From Phoronis australis (lineage: Eukaryota; Phoronida; Phoronidae): a stretch of DNA of 62,000 nt. Positions 10,211-23,500 of the stretch are shown here, piece by piece. Position 1 is the stretch's first letter, and every line of letters begins with the position of its first letter. Under the pieces are notes generated by a model. That model was not told where the DNA came from. It did no database searches and worked only from the letters and a program-made list of their open reading frames with translations. Location: contig NMRA01000181.1 in NCBI GenBank assembly GCA_002633005.1, positions 134,959 through 196,958 of the forward strand, in the 5' to 3' direction. The translations under genes were made by a program, and so were the position numbers.

Positions 10211-13200
10211 CTAGGAAATTAGTAAAAGCACATTTGATTTGATTTGTTTCTTACTGATAACACACTCGGAATTTTTTAAACCAAAACTGAATGAAACTTT
10301 TTTCGCAAAACTTCACAAAGATCCATCAAGAGAATTAAGAGACAAAGTATTTTTGAGAGCACAAAAATGTCGAAACACTGCACCTAAGTTTGGAATTAGA
10401 AATGTGCAATTGATATAAACGACACACACACCTGGTTCACTTTCGGGCTTAGATGTTTCACAAGATTTTCCTGAGAGCACGAGACTTGCACCAGATGCGA
10501 TTTTGCCTCCATCCAGAGTTTCTATCTCAGCACCTTCAAAACATTGGTTTAACTCGTCAACCACTGAATAATATGAAAATACACCATTTTCATGACTCTC
10601 TTCAAAAATTTTCAAATAAAATTGCCTGAATAACTCACAAGATCCGTCATGGACTGCCAATTAATTTCCGCGAAAGGAATCGAGATATAAAGTATACTTG
10701 AGTGCACGAAAACGTAAAAGCACTGCACCTCAAAATACAATTAGAAATGCAGAATCAACATAGAGACATACACACCTGGGTCCCTTTCAGGTATAGATAT
10801 TTCATAAGATTTTCCTGTGAGCACGAGTTTTGCTAGACATGTGATTTTGCCTTCATCCGGGATTTCTAACCCAGCACGTTCGAAGCATAGCTTTAATTCC
10901 TCGACCACTGAATCATCTGAAAATACACCAGTTTCACGACTCTCGTCAAAAGATTGCAAATTAAGCAACCTAAATAAATCACAAGATTTGTCAGGAACTG
11001 CTAATGAGGAAGAGGAATCAACGACTTCAGAATATTCACTGAAGTTACTGTCGTTTCCAACAAGCTTAAGTACACAAAAATGATCATTGCCAACTTTAAC
11101 AATGGCAGATGCAAAACTTTTAATGTAGAAAGACATAAATTTGCCGAAATTATAACCTACACAATCTGCATGAAAATTTCTGACGCATATTTGGCAAAAT
11201 TACAAAATTCATTGTTATTCGCGCAGAACTGCAGCTGAAGAATATACGCGAGAAAGCACAGGAGCCTGGCATCGCTCAGTCATGGAAGGAGTGGAGGACT
11301 TCTCCCCAACTCTGGCGCATGTGTAGAAGTGTCCCCGGCAAAGTGTTTTCTGCAGTTTCCATCAAATAATAGCTCGACTGTTTTTATGTTTTCCGAAGTT
11401 TTCATCCTCTCCCAAACTTGGACAAGGGGGCAACTGAACCACTCCTTTTGTCCAGTAAGTTCTACCTCCGGTCCAGATAGGAGTTAATGACGTCACCGAT
11501 GCCTCCTAATTGGTTACCTTCGTTAGGAAATGAACAAAATTTAACTTTTGAATTAGTCTAAAATTGTAAACACATAAAACTATTGATTTTTAAAAATCCT
11601 CGATGCTCAGATAATCGTATTGCCTGCACGAAAATTATGCACATACCTGCATGTACATAATCATGAGACCGGCTTTTTTTCTTAATTTTTCGTGATTTGT
11701 CTCCCATGAAACGTTCAAAATATCCCGTTTTGTTACTTTTATAATCTGTAAAAGTGAGTCTGCGATATTCTGTTCGACTTTTTAGCAGATGAAGATGTTA
11801 ACATTTCTTCAAAGAAACAAAAGTCTCGATTTTGACAGCCGAAATATCGCGCTACTAATTCCAGATTAATGTAACGGAACTTGAGAAAAAATCATTTGAT
11901 TATACACGTCTGAGCATAGCTTTCGTGTACAAAATAATATCCGGTAATCATTTAGGAGCTATGGGTCCATTGTTAATACTTCTAAGGACCGGCATTTTTA
12001 AATAATGTTTAAAATTATTATTTAAGAAATTTGGTCCTAGCTAAAGTAATCTATCATCAACGGTATCTGCTGTTTTTTGAATTAAATTGGTCGTGCCTTC
12101 CGAAGAGGGTTTAAACCACCTAACCCCCGTATTGCCACTATAGTCGGGATTCGCAATGGAGATTCCACAGTGCATGACATCCATTTCGGCTACAAACATG
12201 ACATTGTAAACTTAGAATATTTAGATATCAGATGAATCCGTGAATCGAATCATTCCATATAATGTCTTTAAGCAATCGCGCCAGGTGCGTAGCACTGGTA
12301 ATTAGTAGAAAAACACCTAAGGACACATGCACATACCATTCCAGGAATCAGACCAAAAACACGGAGGCTCTTCACATGGAATTTTAAGGTGTGAGATATC
12401 ACATTCTGAGACCGTCACATCATTTTCTTCATCGACGAAAGCTGAAGATTTCAAAACAAAAAGTAAAGATTGCAGATTAACATATGCGAACACGGGTGAC
12501 TAATAAGCACGTGGTTTAGCACAAAAGATACAACCATGAACTACATTGAACCTATATACTATACGTTAATGTGTATTGTTTTTTCATTTCAAGATTTCAG
12601 ATACGTTGTATTTTTGCTGAAGTGAGATTTGGTTATTTTTAAACATAGTTATGTGGAGCGTAAGACCACATTTCTGTCTCAAGCCTTAGGGCACTTTCAT
12701 GGGACAAATCCCTGGCAGCCACAAGGTGATAACATACAACTGCAACACGTAGACAGGTATACATGTACTGGAATTTAATGTGAACACCTTAGTTTACGAA
12801 CGTTTTGGACATAAACATGCAAATGTAGCGATCTTTCACAATGCAGAACTCACCGTTAAGAGATTCGATTTTTAAGATTACTTCCTCATTGCCATGGTTC
12901 TCAGTTTTGTTTGGCAGAAGGAGGTCTCTTATTTCCTTATCCAATGAACCACTGGCAATATTCTGCTTGAACTTTTCCGCCTCACGTCTAGTTCTTGCAA
13001 CAAATACAAGCTGAATAGATCCACATCTCCATCCTAGAAATCGAAGGCCGCGCTCTTTCAGGAAGTGAAATAAGCGAGCGAGTGTCCGTTCGTTTGAAAG
13101 GTTTTCACACATCTCATCCTCGTTTGCTTCGTCTGCAGACACCCTGAGGACCACCTTCTGACCTGAACTTGGGCACCCAGTAACTTCAGCTAAAACATAT

Positions 13201-16200
13201 CGCATTACTCTGGAATCAATTTAGGGATATAGTTTAGGCCGATCATCTTTTAAAAGCTAAGCCATTGTCAGTGACAGGGTATAATCTAGAAGACTGAATT
13301 TTGTTTGAAAACTGATGGACAATGTTTTTGTTAAAAACTTTGCATCAAATTGTTTTGACCATGCAACAGGTCGATTTGCATAACCCGCTAATAATCTTTA
13401 CCGAAAAGACTGTGATTTTAACCTCAGTGTTCACAGTCTAATACAAAGAAATGACAGAGAATCTAAACATAACTCCGTAACTAGCCAAATATTTTATGCA
13501 TATATTTCTGATAAAGTCACCGTCCTGGATTTCAGCGAAAAACTGGCAACTAAGGGTAGTTTGTAATCAAATAATAAAAGGCCAACGGATTTTCTTCTTA
13601 TAGCTCTGATCAAATCTATAGCACCTAGAAGTCTATCTAGGAGACAAGACTGTCAGTGACAATGACGCTGCTTACACTGCAGATGATAACGCCGGTGACG
13701 TCACTGCCAACGACGACAGCAACGCTCGGTCAGCATCGACGAGCCGACAACATCAAACCCAACTGCGGCATTGACCGAAGCCTGCACCGATAATGATAAC
13801 TATGGCAAGCAACACCATCACTGTACCATGCGAAAGACTAGAACAACACTGATGAGTTGACCGCGCATCCAGCGCCATCAGCACTGCAGGTAAATTTTCT
13901 GCAATCAAAGCAAAAATGACACTAACGATCGAGATCCCTGAAGCCAACGACATCGTTGCAATCCACAACTCCCTCACGTCCCCTCACTCTCAAAAATGGG
14001 TGATTCGTGATTACATAATGTTTCCAAAACTCTAAAATCATACTGTAAACAAAATTTTTTTTTTTTTTGTCGTTTCAGCCAGAAACAGATTTTTTCAGGT
14101 TTAATGAAAAAACAAATACACTTACACTTAAACGCACGCACGCACAAACACACACACACACACACATAATTATATACATTTACATGTATGGCGGGATGGG
14201 CATCCACTGAAGCCGTTAAGTACACAACAGACACTGACAACGAAACTGGCGATCACCATGTGATGATAGAGATGATCATGAAGATGAAAACATTGAAGAT
14301 GAATGCATACCTGTGCAAATATCATTTTCATCGGACGAAAAATGTCACTCGAGGCATAAGTATTATTGATCAACCAAAAGGTCAGGATCCGGCCAATAAA
14401 AGAGCAATTATCTGGCAGTAAATTTTCAAAAAAATCGAAAATAGTGAATTGGATCAAGAAACGGATAACAAATACAGATAGCGTTGACGCGATAAATCCA
14501 CAAACTAAGTTTCAGAAAGATCTGCATAAAACGTCGGAGATATGGAGGAGAAATAAATCATGTCATCGAAATTCTCAAAATATCTTGAGAACGGTAGACC
14601 TAATAGAGGAAAACAGTAGCATACATCAGATAGCTAAAATTGTCATCAAACAAGTATAAATCTCAAATATCTCAAGAATGGTAATGCGAAGAGTGAAAGT
14701 TAATGGATCCCACGGATAGCGCATTGTGAGGTGACTCCACATACAAACACTCAAAAATATCCGACAATGGACGACAGTTATACGCAAGCATAACAATAAA
14801 AAAACTCCTACCAGAGCGCCATTTTGCGCCCAATTTGAACTAAAAACACCAGACCTCGAGCAATCACCGATAAACGTGTTGTGTGTAAATTTCACTTCAA
14901 TCCGTTGTACGAATAGTAGGTAGTTAATAGAACCCATGGTTTTCTTGAACCGTACAGCCTGAGAAAGCATCAGTGTCAAAGCGTAGTCACCAGTAAGTAA
15001 ATGTCGAATAACTCGAGAACATTAAGCTAGAATCAGAACTGCAGTTCTCTTAACTTTTGTAGATTAGTTAAAGGACGCCGTACCTACGGCACAAGATGTC
15101 ACATGAAATAAAAGCACATTCATCAGAAAACCTCAAGTAACTCGAAAACGATAAAGCACAGTGAGAAGCAAGTCCGATAGTCGTTGGCGGGATCTATCTA
15201 CGCAGAAGAATGGTCAAAGGGCCGCCGATCTACAACTTTGCGGCGAAGAGAAATTATGAAAAATGACCGCCCCCCACCACCTCTGGATCGAAATCACAAA
15301 AGAACAACAGGCGTCGAGTTGTGCTATTTTCATGTAGATCGGGCGAAAAATGCAATCTATTGTATGCTTATAGACAAACAAAAAAGAAACTATGACAAAG
15401 CAACATACCAAATAATAATCCACTTAGCATCCTTATCGAAACATAGCTGGAGACACACGTTGAATGACTCATTAAATGAGACAGTTGAATAAACTAGCTT
15501 AGGACATGGGTGAAGGGAGACAAATAAGCGACAGCTGTGGTATTTTTTAAAGGTGGGCTGTAATGAATTAAAAAAACGTGTTACCCGTACTACACAGCTC
15601 ATGCGCTTATGAAACAAAGTTTTTCACAGGCCCGTAAACTTGTCAGTGGTGGTACATGCAAAACGATCGACTTACGAACAGAGAAAGCACGGCTCACGGA
15701 ATCCGGCTCAAGGATCATGCAACCATAACGAATATAGAATTGAAGCCACATCAATCTTCGCTCACACCCCGTCTTAAAATCTAGTTCATTAATGATTTAA
15801 GTCTAATTACTCAGCTTCTCAAGTGTTTTGATTCTCATCACGGTACAATTTGACACACAGACGTAGGGGAGACCGTGGTTAGTTCGATCCCATTTTCAAA
15901 AAATATAAATTTCTCACCAAATCTCAGCTTCATTTGTGAAAACTGATTGAAACTTAAAGAAATTTCAGGGAGTCTTTTTGGGATATGCAGTTAACGATTT
16001 CACTACAATCATGAGTGCAGTTAGCATTCGAATTGAACAGATCCGGTCGAACTTACCCCATTGCGGAGCAAGTCTGACCAACCTGGGGGTAACTTCAGCC
16101 CACATGATTCCGTACTTTGACTCGTGGTTTCACAAACTCTTCATAATTTTGACAAGTGGGTACCAACGCTGTGCTTTTTAGGCTAAATATGCCCAATTTC

Positions 16201-19200
16201 TGAACACGACCCTCGGCCAAACTAACCCCGGCCTCACTGAATAAACCTAGACACTTGCATACTCTGTAAATATAGAGAGGGTTATTCTTATCAACATATG
16301 CCAACTAGGAATAGGAATTATAGAGATATTTTAATTGTAACCTGTTGGGTCTACATGTATATAGTGCTTTAAAAGGGCGTTTACGTTACCTTTTATGGGT
16401 TTTCCCTGGTTGCGGTAACAGCGTACTTCATGGTGCACAGTATTCATTGTATTTCGGGACCCAATCTGTAAACACCGCTGTTCCCTCATGGCGACGTTGT
16501 CAGCTTCGACAGTTCTTCCCGTATGGCGTTCTATGCAAAAAAATAATAATAAGCAACAACAGCTTCAGAGGGGAAANGAGCTGAGAGGAAGTGTGTGAGG
16601 AAAGAAATGAGGAAGGGAAGGAGGGAAGTATAGACATAGTTGTACAGCATACTGAAAATAAGAGGCTAAAGTTGAGCAAATGTAAACCTTTGCAAAGCAC
16701 GAAAATTGAATTTAGCAAGAACCTTTTGTGAGACGCTAAGTAAGAGTATTCTTCAGACATTTTTCAACGCCTGGAAATTTTATTTGGTAGTACATGGGCG
16801 GCGCACCATCGGGTGCTGTGGGGAGGCTATAGCCCACCACTTATTTCAGTATTGCGCCGCCCATGTATTACGCCTGTATTAGTAGTGCCTTTATTTCATG
16901 TCATGTAAGAACAAAACAATAAACACGATATTGAATTAGGGAAGCTCCCGTGATCAGGACTTTACCGTCCGCTGACCACAGGGCCACCAAGGAATTATAC
17001 AAAGGCAATTATAAACACTAGAATAAAAGATTCAAAGTAGATATGGCGAACAAATAAACAGACACGACAATGAAATTTTCACTCACAAAGCAATTAATAT
17101 TGATAACATTTATTTAAGACAGAAACAAATAACAATGAATGATATATTGTCGAAGTTGGATTACTTGAAAGGACACCAAACGCGGTTTTGCCTCTAACAG
17201 ATATTAAAACCGCATTTCCCATACAGTTTTCTAAAACAAAATAATGCTCGCCAACCTTGAAAAGTTTGGAGCAAAATCTTCTAAATTGGCAAGTGTAACC
17301 TACGCTTTGAACAAGTTACCCGGCAGCTCTAGGGAAACAAGACCCACCGAGAACCACCATATCTAACACGTCACGTAACATAGCGAGTACGAGTTTTTAG
17401 TTCAATCCTGTTTTTATCACTCCAGTGGTACGCAAATGATGCATTAGCAGTCGAGGATTGGTTGAAATCACCAAAACACAGTTTAGTATCCTTTTAACTC
17501 ATTTCAGCTAGTTGGCAACATAGGCGGATTTAGGGGGGGGGGAGGGAAAGGGCCCGCCCCTACCCCCTTGGCTGGTGCAAGCCAAGGTGAAGAAATGTCG
17601 AGTGAACCAATCTGGCAGCGGGGGGCCCAGAGCGCGGCGGAATTGTGTTCCCGTTTTTTTAGTCCTCCGATAGAATTTGGGTACACCAGGTCCCAGGACC
17701 ACATCGCCAGCCCCCGCAACTTTCGGACCTCCTGTGCATACAATCCCGCTTTGCCCAATTCTCCGAGGCAATATCTTGGGCCCCCTTCTGGTATCCTAGA
17801 TCCGCCACTGGGCAATGGGTGACACTCATCGAAGCAACAATTTCTAAATTAACAGATTACACTACAGGGAGAATATGTATAAATCTTGTCAAGGACGCAA
17901 CATGGTTCACTGTTTATAAGGTTTAAGTAAAACATTGTGCAGAGAATTTTCAAAAAGATTTTTAGGGCAGAAGTATAATCGTGGGAAATGAACTGCGTAA
18001 AGGATTACCAAGCTGAAAAATGGTGAAACTTGATTATCGATTCTTACCTAGTAGATTATTAATCTCAATTGCGAATAATTCCAAATTCTCCGGTGTCACT
18101 GGAATTTCACACTTACGAAACTTCACCAATAGTTCATCACAAGTGATAAGCAGTGCTTGGGTTGGACAGGACGTCGACTGCGATGACCCTACAAACAAAA
18201 ATTTGAATGAAATCAAAACAGAACACCTGTAATGCTACTGTGGCATGGATGTTGTTTCTGAGTTCAAACTCGGGCTAAAAAATATTGTGTCTTATTGGGT
18301 CAAAGACAAACATTTTGTACGCAATAACCCTTTTGAGGAAAAACATGTTTGCATCAAAACTTTTGGAACGTCAGTGTTCAAATGTACGGTATATGATACA
18401 CAAATACATCACCGTGTTTTCTTTTAATCAACGTGATGATGGTACAATTCCCTAGACCTGATACCAAGGATGAACCACGTATTTAGCCAACAAACACACA
18501 TGGCCACTTTGCTTAACACATAGCTCATATTCTACGTCTAGTGAATTGCGGTGGTGACACAACTTGTACGATTAGTTTTACCTAGCAAATTCAAAGCATC
18601 GGTGAATGCGATTCTATGTATTTAGCAAATCAGTTTTCGAATCTCATGACCAAGAACATAGCTCATCGAAAGCGCAGGCTCTAACTACTCATTATAATCA
18701 CAGTATTTTAAGTTGCAAGCAGCTAGATTTCTGTCATTCAGTAGGTAAATAGGTAAATAAAATAACAAGAATGGATCAACAGAAATTTTCGGATATAATA
18801 ACGTCCTTCGTCAACAGAAACAGAAATAAAGTAAAATCAAACACTATATGACAATTGACATTTAAGATGTGGCGTAATGAATATCATACACTGTTGCGGA
18901 AAAAAATCAATGATATAATTTAAGAAGTATAATAACGTAGGAAATATATCTGAAACTACATAAGGCGATCCAGATCCTCCCAAGGATACTATTGTTTCAT
19001 GAAATGTAGAATATAAATCGGTAAATAAAACAACAAGAATGGATCAACTGAAATTTGAAATTTTCGGATGTAATAACTTCCTTTGTCAACAAAAACAGAA
19101 ATAAAGTAAAATCAAACACAAAATTACAATTGACGTATAAGATATGGTGTAATGAATATGTTACATTTTTGCGTAAAAAATTCAATGATATATTTTAAGA

Positions 19201-20546
19201 AGTTTTTATGTTCAATCCATGAGGTTCTATTGTATTAAGTTTTATCTATCCAATATTGTTCTCTTTTGAGTCTGTGAGGGGTACTGGGGTGTTGGAGTTT
19301 TTCTATTATTTGTACAGAAAGATCTTGAATATTATGGTTTTTGGAATTGAAATGATTACCTATAGTATCAGAAATGTTTTTATATATTATGTTAAATCTA
19401 TGATTACGAAACCGAGTTTGTAGATTATGTTGAGTTTGTCCTACGTATTGGATAGAACATTTTTTTACAAGTTATAAGGTAAATAATATTGTTGGTGGTG
19501 CAATCAGAATAATGTTTTATTTCAAAATTTTCATTGCTTTGGGAAGACTGGAAAAAGTGCTATCGTTGATAAAGATACACATTTTACACCTAGTTTTGTT
19601 ACATTGTGTGTTGCCAATAGGTTTGTCAGTTTGGTGTATATTGTCGATATTAGCTTTAACTAAATAATTTTTTAGACTTTTACATTTTCTCCAAGAAATT
19701 ATAGGTGGATGAGGAAATAAGTTTTTCATTTGAGGGGAAATATGCAGCGTAGAAAGATGTTTTTTGGAGACGTGGTTAATTTCGTTTAAACATGGATTGA
19801 ACATAGTTATGAATGGTATTCTATCATGGATTGAACATAGTTATGAATGGTATTCATAACTATGTTCAAGAAGTTTAATATAATTTTTTCCGCAACAATG
19901 TATCACATTCATTAGGCCACATCTTAAATGTCAATTGTCACATAGTGTTTGATTTTACTTTATTTCTGTTTCTGTTGACGAAGGACGTTATTACATCCGA
20001 AAATTTCAGTTGATCCATTCTTGTTGTTTTATTTGCCTATTTATATTCTACATTTCGTGAAACAACAGTATCGTTGGGAGGATCTGGATCGCCATATTTA
20101 GTTTCAGATTTATTTTCTACGTTATTTGTCATTCAATAGAAATAGAAAAGTGTGACGTCACCGTACCGAGATAGTTCAGGGGATTTCGCCATATTGGTTC
20201 TATCTCTTGCCACTTCTCTATGGGAAGTTACATTGTACATTAGATCAAAAGTTGTAACTGTACGATCCCAAGTTAATCTTTGTTTTAGAAAAAAAAAACT
20301 GGCCAGTTAATACTAATCTGTTCAATCCACCGATGATTTGGATGAGTTTCAGATTTTAAAATGTGAGTTTTCGTTGAATTTTATCGGCTTGATTAAATGC
20401 TTAGAACAAGTGAACACTATTAGGCTATATCATATTGTTTGTGTGGAAATGAACTATTTGCAAGGGGTGTGACGCATTCACTTACTTTCCGTCTCTGTTT
20501 TGCAGCCTTTGTAACAGACAAGAATACATACACACATACACACACA

Positions 20547-20579
<33 letters not shown>

Positions 20580-23500
20580 NTACATACATACATACATATA
20601 AAACAGTATAAGAGAAGCATGGTACGAAAAGTAGCAGTTGGCATCACAAACGTAACCTCTTATACCCACCGATCGCTTCGCAGATTGTTAACTCCAGTTC
20701 TCCGTTCACTTCATTCCAAAGACTCGCATCTTTTGTAGCGAATATTTCGGCAAATTGTTGTTGAAGTTGACCGTCTTCAACTCCCCGTCGAAATCTATCA
20801 GTGGCTTCACGAGTTTTACCTTCTATTAAAATCTCAAGGCCTCCATGGGGTGCCTCCCGTAATTTAAAAATCCTGAGTTTATCGGACGAAACCCTTCCCA
20901 CTATTTGGCACAATGCATTTAAAATATTTGGATTTTTTTTATTTGCAATACAGTCTTGTAAAATCCAAAAATAAAACGAGGTATTTCTCGACTTCATTTT
21001 CTTATCGCCTAAGGAGACATCCAACACAACGGTTTCCGGATAATCTGCCTCGTGACGATCAAACTCAACTGAAAAAAAAATCTTGCTTTTATTTGAGTTG
21101 CGATCTCACCGCACACTTACGTACACTTTGAAACGCAAAACAATAATTCCTTACTCACGTTAACAGTGCAAGAAATGAGCTACTTAAATTTAAAAAATTC
21201 AAAAGATGAAAGAACAGAGAGAAAGCCTGGTAGTCAATCACATACATGTACTAACACTTAATGATTCTTAATGACAAAGTGATTTCCACTTTCAAGAAGA
21301 ATCCGATGACAGTATGAATGTTTAAGAAAGTTCTTCTGAGTTTCCATTAATTTCTCATTCTCACGGGCAGGCCCTTGTGGCCTGTGCACTTCCGGTGCAA
21401 CTTGAGCATGGCACAAACTGCAGTATGCAATAGTCGGCCAGGTTGCGTTTAACATTTCATTTGTTCCAGCAAAATTCCAGAAAGTATAAACTTTTTGGTT
21501 CCAGCATGATAACGGGTTTCAAAGATGGACTTAGCTGTAAGACAGGTACATGTACCGTTAGCAGTGGCAAACACAGAATTATTTACCTTCCGGACATTTG
21601 TTGAGGATTTCGGTGACACTGACATTCTGGATATTCACGCAGTTGCCATCCCCAATCTGTAAATACGTGAAGCTGTCGGCCAATACATTCCGATTGTTTT
21701 GGCCTGGTCCTTCGTTATCGATCACTGTAAAAGTATGAAACATTTGCAAAAATAAATTGGACACCAACCACATTTCCATTTGAGACGCCGTATACGTCAA
21801 TCTCGTCACGTTACACCAACTGAGGTATATGGACAGACAATATGAAATTTTACAAGACATTTTTTCCTCAACCTACGTGACGTTGTTACCCCTCGCATTT
21901 AAACTCAGTCACCAAGGCCCTCTGATCGACATTGAAGCTCAAACATGGAATAGACAAAAACCCAAAATAAGGTCGAAGCCCCACACAGTAAACACCGAAT
22001 TAATCCATAGCAGCATATCCTTTTAAAACAGCTTCTTCCATACTGTCCGAAAAACCTGATTTACGCAGCGAAATGAAAATTTGCAGATATTATCGAGTTC
22101 CTATCATCAAGACTCAAGGAAATACGTAGTCACAACACGCGCCAAGTACTGAGACAGGGACAACTCAGTATATGAGCGGTTACCTAGGAAATAAGCAAAT
22201 CAGCAACAACATCCTAAGAAAGGAGAACGTCAGAAGGGCATACTCAACAAAGTATTCGTCGAAACGCAAACCACATGTAGGAAAGGAATATAAAATAGTA
22301 ACCAAGTTGTACCAGATATGCCAAGGTCTTTCAGGCAGGCCCATTGCACTGATCACCTGGAGATATTTTCGTGCTTTATTGATACATAGTCACAGCCAAA
22401 ATATTATGCCAGCGACTTCAAAAATGGTCGAAAAGAGAACACGTAATTAGTATGTCTGCGTTAAGGGAAAAGGCACAGTACGGTGGATCATATGTTTTGC
22501 TTTATATACTTAATAATTATATATTTGTTACGAGAGAAAGGTGGATTCTATTGTGATTTATTAGATTTAAAGCCTCTATCGACAGTATATGTATAGAAGC
22601 GCATTATATTTTAAATTAAAGAAAAATTGCATAACACTAGGTGGATTTACGGAGGGGGGGGGGGTGAGGGGCAGCCCCCCCTTGGGTGCCGCAAAAAGTA
22701 AAACAGCAAGACCGTGAGGAAATTTCGAGTTCAATATGAACACCGATAATTAACATGCGGCTGAGTGGGAGGGGGGGGGGCTCAGACCGGATCGCAAGTG
22801 TCCGGCTTAGACGTTCTGGGTTGTAATTGTTTTCCCGTCTTTATTATTTTAGTCCTCCGTCAGCTTTTTATTAGAAAGATCCGAGGTACAGAAATTCGAG
22901 CCCACTTAACTTTCAAGCTGGATGTGCACATGTGATCGTACTTTGCGCAATTATCCAAGACGAAATGTTGGGCCCCCTCTTATGATATCCTAGATCCGCC
23001 ACTGCATAAAAAGTAAGATGTACAAGATAATCAAAGCAATGTACGCGGAAGTAAAAGCGTGCGTGACATTGAATAATGGGAGCTATACGGAGTTTTTTCC
23101 TTGTCAGAATGGTCTAAAACAAGGCTCTCATCTATCACCGTTTTTGTTTATTTTATTTATAAATGATTTAGAGCAATAATTAAAGTCCGGTGTGTTAGGT
23201 CATGTTTCGAGTCAAATATCATTTTCTTAACGAATTTCTATTCTACAATGACCTTAGGAAACGGTTTTGCCTGCATGTAGCTACATAACAGTCAGCGTGT
23301 TACAAAATTCAGACTTATGTCTATGGAGCAAAAAGATCTTAGTCACATGTAAATATGTTCATTTCGCATTCACGCGAAGAAAAGCTCGCGTTACTTTTAG
23401 TGTTTGACACTTACCTGTATTGTACTTGATGATGTGATTGCAGTATATTTATATAATTAAAACCGAGCTGAAGAGCAAGAGACCCATGAGCGGCGCAGCA

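Noticed and set aside
16095-16304. - strand frame with acceptor and donor-like borders (TTTACAG ... GTACCC)
   Set aside because: The open frame is not phase 1, and the phase-1 reading hits TAG early, so it does not fit the - strand gene model.
20439-20738. Frame of repeated Thr-His
   Set aside because: Translation of the (CA)n microsatellite.
21258-21455. - strand frame CSLCHAQVAPEVHRPQGPAR between two exons of the RHIM/TRADD-like gene
   Set aside because: Possible borders end in phase 0, not phase 1, and no domain is recognised. It is probably intron sequence.
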